Origin: Massilia eurypsychrophila
GTDB lineage: Bacteria; Pseudomonadota; Gammaproteobacteria; Burkholderiales; Burkholderiaceae_D
Assembly: GCF_002760655.1 (NCBI RefSeq)
Contig: NZ_PDOC01000002.1
Coordinates: forward strand, 434,001-498,000
Direction: 5' to 3'
Length of the DNA: 64,000 bases
Below are positions 38,629 through 47,391 of the stretch, one piece after another. Under the pieces are notes generated by a model. The model ran no database searches, was not told the DNA's origin, and was given only the letters and a program-made list of their open reading frames with translations. Every line of letters starts with the position of its first letter. Within the stretch, counting starts at the first letter, position 1. The position numbers were made by a program, and so were the translations under genes.

Positions 38629-39302
38629 TGCTGAACCTCGACGTAGTGATGATGCCCGTCGAGGACGCAACTCTCCCCCGAAGGGAAGAACTGCATCCCT
38701 TCGGGGCCATTGATAGTAAAACTACTTTGTCTATGTGGTCGCTGAACGACTATTGCACCAGATGGAAGTCTGCACGCTTTCACGTCGGGACAAATTTTGA
38801 ATCCCTATCCAACCGATTACAGGCTGGCATTCGCTTTTTCCATCGTCCCATACCCGCCCCGCCAAGGGCGCCCCTTCAGGTTTTCCCCTTCGAGTTGCTT
38901 GCCTGTCTTGGCATTCCGAGACAGGCGGCGAATCGGGCTTGCCACGTTCCCTGCGATACCCGCACGACATTCCTGCGTCGTACATGACTGTTTAGGGTCC
39001 GACTATCCCCCGGTGGTTTGATGACGACGTGTCTCCCGTTTCAACGGAGAAAACCAACCACCTACCTTTTGGTTCAGGCCAGCAGCAGCTTAGGCCTGTT
39101 GATATTTACGAGGGTTCAATCATCGGTTCACATTACGTTACCCATGCAGCCTCACCTAGCCCCTCAACCGCCTCGCTGCTGGCAGTCTCCGCCCCCCCAT
39201 TCACATGAAGACGCGCCGCTCGCGCGGTGAACGTTCTCCTCAGAGCTCCATACCCCTCCGTTACCGGAGACGCATGTCCGAGTAGGTGACAAGTGGTCGC
39301 AC

Positions 39303-39817
39303 ACCTGGTCCCAGCCGCACTCGCCCAAGACGGGTAAATGAGGTGTGACAAGGCATCGCAGAACTTGCACGATCTTTGTTATCCATCCCGTGTTGGTATG
39401 ACCAGCTACGGCCAACCTTGCTTATCCCTGGGGATAGGGAATCCTTTGCGTTGAATTCGTTTAGAATTTTGCCTTGGATTTTGTCGCCGAAGAGCAACAC
39501 ACTATCCGATATTTTCTATCGGGAAATTCAGAGAAGCGGTGCGGACCTCGCAAATTGCTTGCGATTTGGACGTGCTTACCCGATTTTGCTACAGTGTGAT
39601 CGTCTGATTTTTCACCATAGAATGCGGACGCAGCTATGGAGCCCACGGCTTTTAGGTGTCAGTCAAAAGAGATTTAACTAGTTAAATCAATGACTTGCCG
39701 CGTGACTTGCAGGATGGATACAGCTTAAAATAAGTGCCGCAAAGGCGGCGATCGCGACAACGTGTCGCACCAAAACGCTATATCATAAAGCACTATGCCA
39801 ATATACGAGCAACAAAC
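39303..39817. other. 515-base interval between the intron and fur, lower GC, mostly unexplained
   Basis: The interval is markedly less GC-rich than the rest of the window. Apart from an 18-bp palindrome at 39671-39688 and a small hairpin (CCGATATTTTCTATCGG, 39506-39522), nothing is recognised. An open frame at 39376-39681 has no ribosome site or familiar sequence. Part of the left side could still belong to intron domain I. The fur promoter should be in the last ~100 bases (ATATCATAAAG around 39780). Confidence 0.5.
39671..39688. promoter_or_regulatory. Perfect 18-bp palindrome upstream of fur
   Basis: GATTTAACTAGTTAAATC is fully self-complementary and lies 130 bases before the fur start. 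It differs from the Fur box consensus but has the size of a dimeric repressor operator. Its binding protein, if any, is unknown. Confidence 0.35.
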
Positions 39818-40246
39818 ATGAGTAACAATCCAAGCGATCTCAAGGCCAGCGGCCTGAAAGCGACCCTTCCGCGCCTGAAAATTCTCGAGATTTTTCAAAA
39901 CAGCGAAGTGCGCCATCTGACAGCGGAAGACGTCTACAAGATCCTGCTGACCGAAAACATGGACGTCGGCCTGGCCACCGTCTACCGGGTGCTGACCCAG
40001 TTCGAACAGGCCGGCCTGCTCAACCGCAACCATTTCGAGACGGGCAAGGCGATTTTCGAGCTGAATGCCGGTTCGCACCACGACCACCTGGTGTGTCTCG
40101 ACTGCGGACGCGTGGAAGAGTTCTTCGACGAGGAAATCGAGTCGCGCCAGCACAAGGTTGCCGCCGAGCGCGGATTCAACATTGCCGAGCATGCGCTGGC
40201 GATTTACGGCAACTGCATCAAGCCGGCCTGCCCGCACCGGCATTAA
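39818..40246 (+). CDS. fur: Ferric uptake regulator
   Basis: A 142-residue metal-dependent repressor. The N-terminal winged helix contains [14 protein letters not shown] and [15 protein letters not shown]. The metal-binding part has [17 protein letters not shown] and the C-terminal [10 protein letters not shown] cysteine/histidine tail. It represses iron uptake genes when Fe2+ is bound. ATG 39818 matches the family; 28 further in-frame codons upstream are unconserved. It is divergent from bamE, the usual betaproteobacterial arrangement, but separated from it by the intron. Confidence 0.97.
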   Translation: MSNNPSDLKASGLKATLPRLKILEIFQNSEVRHLTAEDVYKILLTENMDVGLATVYRVLTQFEQAGLLNRNHFETGKAIFELNAGSHHDHLVCLDCGRVEEFFDEEIESRQHKVAAERGFNIAEHALAIYGNCIKPACPHRH

Positions 40247-40314
40247 GCGCTCAGATAGCGCGGACGCCTGTGAATTCGGCGATCTGACCCCAACGACGGA
40301 GTTGTTGGCAGCGC

Positions 40315-41331
40315 CTAGTTGTGGCTCAGCGCGTTCGACAGCAGCTTGGCGGTGATGTCGACGATCGGGATCACGCGCTCGTAGGCCATGCGGGTCGGGC
40401 CGATCACGCCTAGGGTGCCGACAATCTTGCCATTGACTTCGTAGGGCGCCGTCACCACGCTCATTTCGTCCATCGGCACCAGGTTCGATTCGCCGCCAAT
40501 GAAGATCTGCACGCCGGTCGCCTTGCTCGACACGTCGAGCAGCTGCATCAGCCCGGTCTTTTGCTCGAACATGTCGAACATCTGACGCAGCGACGTCATG
40601 TTCGACGACAGGTCCGATACGCTCAGCAGGTTGCGCTCGCCGGAAATGACCATGTCAGCGGAATGGTCGGCCATCGCTTCGCTGCCGGCTTCGACGGCGG
40701 CCTGCATCAGCCGGCTCATGTCGTCGCTCAGTTTCTTGAGTTCGTCCGTCACGCGCTGGCGCACCTGGTCGAACGAGAGCCCGCCGTAATTCTGGTTGAT
40801 GTAGTTGGCCGACTGGATCAGCTGGCTCGGGGTGTAGTCGGCGTCGGTCAGCAGCAGGCGGTTCTGGACGTCGCCGCGCGGGTCGACAATGACGAGCAGG
40901 ATGCGTTTTTCGGACAGGCGCAAGAATTCGATCTGCTGGAACACCGACTCGCGCCGCGGGCTGAGCACCACGCCGGCGAACTGCGACAGCGACGACAGCA
41001 TCTGCGCGGCGTTGGAGATGATCTTTTGCGGCTGCTGGTTGGGCATGCGCATGCGTGACTCGACGGCGTGCTCGTCGATGTGCTGCACGGTGAGCAAGGT
41101 GTCGACGAAGATGCGGTAGCCGCGCGGCGTGGGGATGCGGCCGGCCGACGTGTGCGGACTGGCGACGTAGCCCATTTCCTCGAGGTCGGCCATGATGTTG
41201 CGAATCGTTGCCGGCGACAGGTCGAGCCCGGAGATCTTCGACAGCGCGCGCGAGCCGACCGGCTGACCGTCGGCGATGTAGCGCTCGACGAGAGCCTTGA
41301 GCAAAGTTTGTGCGCGGGTATCGAGTTGCAT
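40315..41331 (-). CDS. hrcA: Heat-inducible transcriptional repressor HrcA
   Basis: A 338-residue repressor. The N-terminal winged helix has [28 protein letters not shown] and the conserved [17 protein letters not shown]. The central GAF-like domain and C-terminal dimerisation part follow ([20 protein letters not shown]). HrcA binds CIRCE operators upstream of groE/dnaK and is released upon heat stress. No CIRCE element was found beside this gene. ATG 41331 is used. It is preceded on the same strand by the HAD gene, reading in series. Confidence 0.97.
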   Translation of the reverse strand: MQLDTRAQTLLKALVERYIADGQPVGSRALSKISGLDLSPATIRNIMADLEEMGYVASPHTSAGRIPTPRGYRIFVDTLLTVQHIDEHAVESRMRMPNQQPQKIISNAAQMLSSLSQFAGVVLSPRRESVFQQIEFLRLSEKRILLVIVDPRGDVQNRLLLTDADYTPSQLIQSANYINQNYGGLSFDQVRQRVTDELKKLSDDMSRLMQAAVEAGSEAMADHSADMVISGERNLLSVSDLSSNMTSLRQMFDMFEQKTGLMQLLDVSSKATGVQIFIGGESNLVPMDEMSVVTAPYEVNGKIVGTLGVIGPTRMAYERVIPIVDITAKLLSNALSHN

Positions 41332-41402
41332 GATTGTATGGGGGCGCAAAGACGGACACCCTTATTATGCACGTTCGCAGCGCCGCTGTGCAGTTCCCGG
41401 CA

Positions 41403-42116
41403 CTAGCCGTGGCTGCGCTCGAGCCAGTCGAGCAGCTCGGTGAAATCGGTGCAGATGGCGTCCGGCACCACGCCGTGCTCGAGGTGGCGGCTGCTGCCGG
41501 TGCGGTTCAGCCACACCGCGCGCAGGCCTGCCTGCTGGGCGCCGCGCACGTCGAGCAGCATGTCGTCGCCGACATATACGGCCTCATGCGGGGCGACGCC
41601 GAGCTGTTCGCAGGCGGCCAGGAAAATGGCGGCGTCCGGTTTGGCGCAGCCGAGCTGGTGCGCCGCGACCGACACCTTGAAATGGTGCGACATGCCGATC
41701 GCGCGCAGGTCGGCGTTGCCGTTCGAGATCGAGCCGACCAGCACCATCTGGCTGAGCTTCTCGAGGCCGGGCAGCACGTCGTCGTACAGCGCGACGGCGT
41801 TGCGGGCGGCGAAGAAATGCTCCATCGCGTGCTCGACCTTGGCGCTGTCCTCGCCGGCATGGGCGAACGCCGCGAGCAGGCCGGCGCGGCGCAGCGCGCC
41901 GAGGTCGAGGTGGAACTCGGGCTGGCGTTCGAGCAGGCCGAGCCGCGCCTGGCGCAGCGCATCGATCGAAAAGCCTGCCGCCACGCGCGGCGCGTGCTGC
42001 TGCAGCCAGGCGTACAGCGACAACTCGGCCTGGGCGATGACGGGCGCGATCGGCCACAAGGTATCGTCGAGATCGAACAGGACGGCCTTCGGCCAGGCGG
42101 GGCGATGGGTGCTCAT
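41403..42116 (-). CDS. HAD superfamily hydrolase (YigB/pyrimidine 5'-nucleotidase-like)
   Basis: A 237-residue phosphatase-like protein with all four HAD motifs: DLDDTLW (I, nucleophile Asp), SNGN (II), KPD (III, Lys) and GDD (IV). The cap is the alpha-helical C1 type. It probably dephosphorylates a small metabolite; the substrate is not predictable. The start is uncertain: ATGs at 42116 and 42128 are both possible and neither has a good ribosome site. Stop is 71 bases from the hrcA start, so co-transcription with hrcA is possible. Confidence 0.88.
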   Translation of the reverse strand: MSTHRPAWPKAVLFDLDDTLWPIAPVIAQAELSLYAWLQQHAPRVAAGFSIDALRQARLGLLERQPEFHLDLGALRRAGLLAAFAHAGEDSAKVEHAMEHFFAARNAVALYDDVLPGLEKLSQMVLVGSISNGNADLRAIGMSHHFKVSVAAHQLGCAKPDAAIFLAACEQLGVAPHEAVYVGDDMLLDVRGAQQAGLRAVWLNRTGSSRHLEHGVVPDAICTDFTELLDWLERSHG

Positions 42117-42377
42117 GATAGCGGTCATTGCGGCAAACGGTCGTGGAGGCGGCTCCAGCATAGCGAGTCGGGCGGTGAAGTGCAAATCGGCGCCCTACGG
42201 CCGAACTCGTGTGCGATTGCCGGCACTGACCCCGCCGGGCTGGACGGTGGTTACACCGCGATACAAGAGGAAAGACGCTCCAGCTTGCCAAATGCTCTAA
42301 AATGACGGCCAAACCGTCTGTCCCGCGGCGCGGCGTCAGCCCTCCCCCGCCCCACCCTGTTTGTTTTTGGAGAACAC

Positions 42378-42953
42378 ATGAAAAGATTGACCCTGCGTTC
42401 GAGCGTGGCGCTCGCGTGCGCACTGAGCCTTGCCGCCTGCGGCGGCAACGACGGCAACCTGCAGCTGGCCGGCGCGGTATATGGCGTGACCAAGACCGGT
42501 CTGGTGCTGATCAACAAGAACAATGGCGAGAAATTGCCGGTCGAACCGGGACAGTCCATCTTCGCGTTTACCAAGCTGCTGAGCAATGACGAGAATTTCG
42601 AAGTCGACATTTTCTCCTCGCCCGACAACGCCGTCTGCTCGGTGGCCAACGGCAAGGGCGCGACCGGCTCGTTCAGCATCAACTCGGTCGTGGTGAACTG
42701 CATCATCAATACCCATGCGCTGGGCGGCACCGTCAGCGGTCTCGATACCAACGGCCTGGTGCTGGTCAACGGCGCCGACAAGATCGAAGTCAAGGCCGGC
42801 GCAACGAGCTTCAGCCTGACCAAGGTCGCCGAGGGCTCGCCGTACGGCGTGACGATCCTGACCCAGCCGGCTTCGCGCACCTGCCGCATCGTCGACGGCG
42901 TCGGCACGGTCGGCAAGACCGATATCACGAACATCCAGGTCATCTGCAGCTGA
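42378..42953 (+). CDS. Lipoprotein of unknown function, two ~80-residue repeats (first of a tandem pair)
   Basis: A 191-residue protein with a lipoprotein signal (lipobox LAAC, mature N-terminus CGGNDGN). The mature part consists of two similar ~80-residue units, each with a GxVxGLxxxGLVLxN opening, a YGVxIxxQP-like middle and a C-terminal pair of cysteines, suggesting beta-rich domains each with a disulfide. GGAG precedes the ATG by about ten bases. The gene 28 bases downstream is a paralogue. This repeat style is common in surface lipoproteins of this bacterial group; the role is unknown. Confidence 0.8.
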   Translation: MKRLTLRSSVALACALSLAACGGNDGNLQLAGAVYGVTKTGLVLINKNNGEKLPVEPGQSIFAFTKLLSNDENFEVDIFSSPDNAVCSVANGKGATGSFSINSVVVNCIINTHALGGTVSGLDTNGLVLVNGADKIEVKAGATSFSLTKVAEGSPYGVTILTQPASRTCRIVDGVGTVGKTDITNIQVICS

Positions 42954-42981
42954 CCCGCGCCATCTACTTTCTGGAGAACAC

Positions 42982-43566
42982 ATGACCAAATCTTTCCTGC
43001 GCCCGGCCATCGCGCTGGCGCTCGCGCTCAGCCTGGCCGCTTGCGGCGGCGGCAAAGCGACCTTCCCGATCACCGGCACCATCAGCGGCCTGGTCTACGA
43101 CGACCTGGTGCTGAGCACCAACGGGATGGACCTGAAGGTTCCCGCCAAGGCGACCACCTTCACGTTCCCGAACACGCTCGACTATGGCGAAGTCTACGCC
43201 GTGGTCCAGACAAAGCCGCCGGCGCACCAGAACTGCGAGGTAGTGCGCGGCACCGAGACGGCCGGGCGGCTGGCAACGATCAGTATCGAGGTGTACTGCA
43301 CCATTAACACGGCGATTGTCGGCGGTACCATTACCGGACTGAAGTCGGCCGGCTTGCAGCTGACCAATGGCAGCGACCCAGCCGTTTTGACGGCGCTCGC
43401 CGCCGACACCGCCTTCCTCATGCCGAACAAGGTGCCGTATGGCAGCACGTACGGCATCACGGTGCTGACCCAGCCTGCGACCGAAACGTGCAGCGTTGCA
43501 AATGGCACCGGCGTGACGGGCGACGTGGCGGTGACGAATATCGTCGTCACCTGCGTGCCGAAATAA
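42982..43566 (+). CDS. Lipoprotein of unknown function, paralogue of the preceding gene
   Basis: A 194-residue lipoprotein (lipobox LAAC, mature CGGGKA) with the same two-unit architecture as its neighbour; the second unit shares YGITVLTQPATETC and NIVVTC with the upstream protein. The signal peptide and leader (CTGGAGAACAC before the ATG) are nearly the same in both, indicating a recent tandem duplication followed by divergence of the mature parts. An intrinsic terminator 113 bases later ends the two-gene unit. Confidence 0.8.
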   Translation: MTKSFLRPAIALALALSLAACGGGKATFPITGTISGLVYDDLVLSTNGMDLKVPAKATTFTFPNTLDYGEVYAVVQTKPPAHQNCEVVRGTETAGRLATISIEVYCTINTAIVGGTITGLKSAGLQLTNGSDPAVLTALAADTAFLMPNKVPYGSTYGITVLTQPATETCSVANGTGVTGDVAVTNIVVTCVPK

Positions 43567-43678
43567 GCAGATATTACCCGCAAGAATATCTGATATTCGA
43601 AAGATAAATTGGAGTTATATGCTGTAACGCAGCATAATTCACTTGTCTCCTCCAACTCCTTAAAAAGAATTGGATTTC

Positions 43679-43706
43679 AAGCCCGCTCAACAGCGGGCTT
43701 TTTTTT
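43679..43706 (+). terminator. Intrinsic terminator after the lipoprotein pair
   Basis: AAGCCCGCT, loop CAAC, AGCGGGCTT forms a perfect 9-bp stem followed by an eight-T tract (43699-43706). It is a textbook rho-independent terminator for the + strand. Confidence 0.92.
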
Positions 43707-43801
43707 CGCCTGCGCCCGACTCGCACGCGCCACCCAGCGCCGCGCCGCCTCGCGGCCAATACTGGCATGATCGACATCTACCTAACTGCCGGGGACGCGC
43801 C

Positions 43802-44065
43802 GTGCCAACAGAACAACTGGGAGATTACGAGATCGATTACTCCGGTGTCCGGATGACGGACGTCGACGGCTGGGCCGCGTTCGTGACCGTCTACGGCCCG
43901 TCCGCCAACCCGATGCACCGCAACAGCATCGTGCCGGCGCAGCGGGTGGCGGTCGAGCGCGTGTTCGCCACCGAGGCAGAAGCCGAAGCCGAAGCGCGCA
44001 AGGCCGCGGTGGCGATGGTGAAAGAAAAAACGATTACGCCGCTGCCGATCACGCCGGCGGCGTGA
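43802..44065 (+). CDS. Small hypothetical protein, GTG start
   Basis: An 87-residue protein. The GTG at 43802 is chosen because GGGGA lies seven to eleven bases upstream and the conserved-looking part (YEIDYSGVRM...WAAFVTVYGP) begins right after it; an ATG at 43670 would start inside the terminator region. The protein has an acidic, Ala/Glu-rich helix (ATEAEAEAEARKAAVAMV) near the end and no signal or membrane segment. Its last 17 bases overlap the convergent rsmA stop. No family recognised. Confidence 0.6.
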   Translation: MPTEQLGDYEIDYSGVRMTDVDGWAAFVTVYGPSANPMHRNSIVPAQRVAVERVFATEAEAEAEARKAAVAMVKEKTITPLPITPAA

Positions 44066-44840
44066 GCGCCGGCTTCAACAGGTTGGCCAGCGCGACGTAC
44101 TGGACCAGGCCGACCGTTTCCGGGCGCACCGTCGGATCGATGCCGGCCTCGACGATCTGCGCCTCGGTAAACATGCCGGCCAGGCAGTTGCGAATGACCT
44201 TGCGGCGCTGCGAGAATGCCTTCAGCACCACCGCCTCAAGGGTCGGGCCGTCGCACGCAAGGCGCTCGGCCACCGGCACCATCCGCACAATGGCCGACTC
44301 GACCTGCGGCGGTGGCTCGAACGCGGTCGGCGGCACGATGAACATCAGCTTCATGTCGTAGCGCCACTGCAGCATCACCGACAGCCGGCCATAGACCTTG
44401 CTGCCCGGCTCGGCCACCATCCGCTCGACCACTTCCTTTTGCAGCATGAAATGCTGGTCTTCGATCAGCGGGGCAAAGTCGGCCAGGTGGAACAGCAGCG
44501 GGCTGGAAATGTTGTACGGCAGGTTGCCGACCACGCGCAGCTTCTGCCCCGGCGGCACCGAGATCTGGCCGAAGTCAAACTTCAGGGCATCGCCGGAATG
44601 AATCGTCAGCTTGTCGCGCGGGAACGATTTTTCCAGGCGCGCGACCAGGTCGCGGTCAAGTTCGACGACATGCATGTGGTTCAGGTGCTTGAGCAGCAAC
44701 GCCGTCATCGCGGCCAGGCCGGGCCCGATCTCGACCATCGTCTGGTCCGGCTGCGGACCGATCGCGTCGATGATGTCGGCAAGGACGAATTTGTCGGTCA
44801 AGAAATTCTGGCCGAAGCGTTTGCGGGCTACGTGTTTCAT
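44049..44840 (-). CDS. rsmA: 16S rRNA (adenine1518/1519-N6)-dimethyltransferase
   Basis: A 263-residue KsgA/RsmA methyltransferase. Motifs are RFGQNFLTD at the N-terminus, EIGPGLAAMT (SAM binding) and the catalytic NLPYNISSPL. It dimethylates two adjacent adenosines in helix 45 of 16S rRNA during 30S maturation. It is the last gene of the lptD-surA-pdxA-rsmA run, 23 bases after pdxA, the same order as in E. coli. Confidence 0.97.
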   Translation of the reverse strand: MKHVARKRFGQNFLTDKFVLADIIDAIGPQPDQTMVEIGPGLAAMTALLLKHLNHMHVVELDRDLVARLEKSFPRDKLTIHSGDALKFDFGQISVPPGQKLRVVGNLPYNISSPLLFHLADFAPLIEDQHFMLQKEVVERMVAEPGSKVYGRLSVMLQWRYDMKLMFIVPPTAFEPPPQVESAIVRMVPVAERLACDGPTLEAVVLKAFSQRRKVIRNCLAGMFTEAQIVEAGIDPTVRPETVGLVQYVALANLLKPALTPPA

Positions 44841-44863
44841 ATTTTTTACTTTATGTGGAGATG

Positions 44864-45931
44864 TCAGGTGCGGTCAGATGCGCAGGCGCGGCGCTGGGCG
44901 GCAACCATCTGCAGCGCGCTGCGGATGGCCTGCTGCATGCTGGCGCCGTCGGCGTGCCCCAGTCCGCGCGCCGCCAGGTCGAGCGCGGTGCCGTGGTCGA
45001 CCGAGGTGCGAATCAGCGGCAGCCCGAGCGTGATGTTGACGCCGCGCCCGAAGGTGGCGTGCTTGAGCACCGGCAGCCCCTGGTCGTGGTACATCGCCAG
45101 CACGCAGTCGGCGTCGCGCAGGTATTTCGGCTGGAACAGCGTGTCGGCCGGATACGGCCCGCGCGCGTCGATGCCGCGCGCGCGCGCCGCCTCTATGGCC
45201 GGCGCGATGGTGTCGATTTCTTCCCGGCCGAGGTAGCCGTTTTCGCCCGCATGCGGATTAACGCCGGCCACCAGGATGCGCGGCGCGGCGATGCCGAACT
45301 TGCCCTTCAGGTCGGCGTCGATGATGTCGAGCACGCGCGCCAGGCCATCGCGGGTGATGGCGTCCGGCACGGCGCGCAGCGGCAGATGGGTGGTGGCCAG
45401 CGCGACGCGCAGCGGGGCGTCGCCAGACTGCGCCGCAGCGGCCGTGTCGCCGGCCAGCATCATCACCACCAGTGGCGTGCCAGTCTTGTCGGCCAGGTAT
45501 TCGGTGTGGCCGGAAAATGCCACGCCGGCGTCGTTGATGGTGCTTTTCTGCAGCGGCGCGGTGACCATCGCGGCGAACCAGCCGGCCGCGATGCCCTCGA
45601 CCGCCAGGTCGAGCGTGGCGAGCACGGCGCGGCCGTTGGCGGGGTCGAGCGTGCCGGGAACAACGTGCGCGTCGAGCGGCACGTCGATGATGGCAATGCG
45701 GCCAGGGCCGAACTGCGGCAGGCCGCCGTTGCGCAGCGCCTGCACCGACAGGGCGGCCACCTGGATGTCAGGATCGAGTTCGCTGGCGGTCAGCGCCAGG
45801 AAGGCGGCGTCGCCCAGCAGCACGCAGTTGACCTCGTGCCGCATGGCCCAGGCCGCGCGCAGCGATATTTCCGGCCCGATACCGGCCGGCTCGCCGGTGG
45901 TGATGGCGATCGCCGGACGGGGGGCACTCAT
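44864..45931 (-). CDS. pdxA: 4-hydroxythreonine-4-phosphate dehydrogenase
   Basis: A 355-residue NAD-dependent enzyme of pyridoxal 5'-phosphate synthesis. The family start is [25 protein letters not shown] and the zinc/active-site segment [19 protein letters not shown] are present, as is DHGTALDLA near the end. Its ATG follows the surA stop with a 3-base gap. Length is slightly above E. coli PdxA (329) because of a few insertions. Confidence 0.96.
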   Translation of the reverse strand: MSAPRPAIAITTGEPAGIGPEISLRAAWAMRHEVNCVLLGDAAFLALTASELDPDIQVAALSVQALRNGGLPQFGPGRIAIIDVPLDAHVVPGTLDPANGRAVLATLDLAVEGIAAGWFAAMVTAPLQKSTINDAGVAFSGHTEYLADKTGTPLVVMMLAGDTAAAAQSGDAPLRVALATTHLPLRAVPDAITRDGLARVLDIIDADLKGKFGIAAPRILVAGVNPHAGENGYLGREEIDTIAPAIEAARARGIDARGPYPADTLFQPKYLRDADCVLAMYHDQGLPVLKHATFGRGVNITLGLPLIRTSVDHGTALDLAARGLGHADGASMQQAIRSALQMVAAQRRACASDRT

Positions 45932-45934
45932 CGC

Positions 45935-47326
45935 TTACTTCTCGTCGCGGAACTCGACGTAGGCGCGGTCGCGCACCTGGCGCGCCCAGTCTTCGGACGC
46001 TTCCTGCATCTTGCGCTCGCGGATCACCTGGCGCGCCGCATTGCGCTTGCGCTCTTTCGAGGCGTCATCGGTCTTGCGCGCCAGCACCTGGATCAGGTGG
46101 AAACCGAACGGCGTTTCGACCACGTCGCTGACTTCGCCCGGCTTCAGCGTATTGATGACCGCTTCCATTTCCGGCAAGGTGTCGCCCGGATACAGCCAGC
46201 CGAGGTCGCCGCCCTTGGAGGCCGAACCGTCGTTCGAGAACAGGCGCGCCAGTTCCTCGAACTTGGCGGCGTTGTTGTCGAGCCGCTCCTTGAGCTCGGC
46301 CAGCTTGCGCTTGGCGTCGGCCGCGCTCATCGTCGGCGTGACCTTCAGCAGGATGTGGCGCACCTGCGTCTGCTGCTGCTCGGCGCTCTTGTCCTTGGTC
46401 GATTCGGCGACGCTGCGCTTGCCCACCAGCTTGAGCAGGTGAAAGCCGGTGTTGCTGCGGATGACAGGCGTGACCTGGCCCGGGGTCAACTTTCCGAGCG
46501 CCTCGGCAAACACCGGCGGCAGGCGGTTGGCGTCGCGCCAGCCCACTTCGCCGCCCTTGAGCGCGTCCGGCGCGTCCGAGTAGGTGGCGGCGATCTTGGC
46601 GAAATCGGCGCCGGTACGCAGCTGGCGCGCCACTTCGTCGGCGCGCGCCTTGCGTGCGGCGATCTGCTCGGGCGAGGCGTTTTGCGGAATGCTGACGAGA
46701 ATCTGCGAGACGTTCACTTCGAACTGCTCGGCGGCGGCGGCCTGCTCGGCGGCCAGGTAGGTGTCGACTTCGGCGTCGGAAATCTGGATCTTGTTGTCGA
46801 CTTCATGCTCGCGCAGGCGCTGCAGCATGATTTCGTTGCGGATCTCTTCGCGGAAGGCTGGGTACGTCATGCCTTCCTTTTCCATCTGGTTGCGCATTTC
46901 CTGCAGGCTCATCTTCTGGCCTTCGGCGATGCGGCCGATGGCGCGGTCGAGTTCCTGGTCGGATACCCGAACGCCCATTTCCTTGGCCAGCTGGTTCTGC
47001 GCGCGTTCGACGATCATCGCTTCGACCACCTGGCGCTGCAGATCGGCCGCGTCCGGCATCGGCGCGCCGCTTGCCTTCATGCGCGTGACGATGGCGCGTA
47101 CCCGCGCGGCGATTTCATTGCGCGTGATGACGTCGTCGTTGACCACCACCGCGATCGAGTCGATCACATTGGCCGAGCTCGACGCCGGCGGCAGGAAGCC
47201 GCCCGTCTTGGCGGCGGGCGCGGCGGGCGCAGCCGGCGCGACCGGTCCCTGCGCGGCGGCCTGGCCGGCCAGCGCGCACAGCAGGACAGCTGCGAGTTTC
47301 AGTTGGTGCATACGGATATTACGCAT
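45935..47326 (-). CDS. surA: Periplasmic chaperone and peptidyl-prolyl isomerase SurA
   Basis: A 463-residue protein: signal peptide (LKLAAVLLCALAGQAAAQ), a Pro/Ala linker, the SurA N-terminal chaperone domain (VIDSIAVVVNDDVITRNEI), two parvulin PPIase domains (around 205-310 and 320-425; for example QILVSIPQNASPEQ and VRHILLKVTP) and a short C-terminal segment. It escorts outer-membrane proteins, including LptD, to the BAM complex. Two ATGs are possible (47326, 47311); neither has a strong ribosome site, and the first gives a better basic n-region. It lies 65 bases after lptD. Confidence 0.95.
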   Translation of the reverse strand: MRNIRMHQLKLAAVLLCALAGQAAAQGPVAPAAPAAPAAKTGGFLPPASSSANVIDSIAVVVNDDVITRNEIAARVRAIVTRMKASGAPMPDAADLQRQVVEAMIVERAQNQLAKEMGVRVSDQELDRAIGRIAEGQKMSLQEMRNQMEKEGMTYPAFREEIRNEIMLQRLREHEVDNKIQISDAEVDTYLAAEQAAAAEQFEVNVSQILVSIPQNASPEQIAARKARADEVARQLRTGADFAKIAATYSDAPDALKGGEVGWRDANRLPPVFAEALGKLTPGQVTPVIRSNTGFHLLKLVGKRSVAESTKDKSAEQQQTQVRHILLKVTPTMSAADAKRKLAELKERLDNNAAKFEELARLFSNDGSASKGGDLGWLYPGDTLPEMEAVINTLKPGEVSDVVETPFGFHLIQVLARKTDDASKERKRNAARQVIRERKMQEASEDWARQVRDRAYVEFRDEK

Positions 47327-47391
47327 AATCTGGGGGCACTCATATTCAGGTAAATGAAAAAAACGTTTCCAACTTGCCACTTGGTTGCCGA

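Larger units (their letters stand above)
36840..39302 (-). mobile_element. Group II intron with encoded maturase, inserted between bamE and fur
   Basis: About 2.46 kb on the minus strand. Domain V is clear at 36876-36909 on the minus strand (GAGCCGTGTGCG, a GAAA loop, then a CGCAAGCACGGTTC arm), followed by a G/C-rich domain VI hairpin reaching about 36840. The reverse transcriptase lies in domain IV. The long non-coding 5' part (38629-39302) is domain I-like, with many short helices. The best 5' boundary is GTGCGACC starting at 39302, matching the GUGYG consensus; GTGTG at 39304 is an alternative. The 3' boundary is uncertain by about 10 bases. The ORF type suggests a chloroplast-like (CL) lineage, an inference. 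Confidence 0.85.

Noticed and set aside
39376-39681. 101-codon open frame in the fur upstream spacer
   Set aside because: No ribosome site, no recognisable sequence, and it crosses the palindrome; kept as unexplained spacer.
40247-40262. Short GCGCT/AGCGC hairpin after fur as a terminator
   Set aside because: Five-base stem and no T-run; too weak to call.
40315-41402. Possible CIRCE operator for HrcA
   Set aside because: No TTAGCACTC-N9-GAGTGCTAA-like dyad was seen around hrcA or elsewhere in the window.
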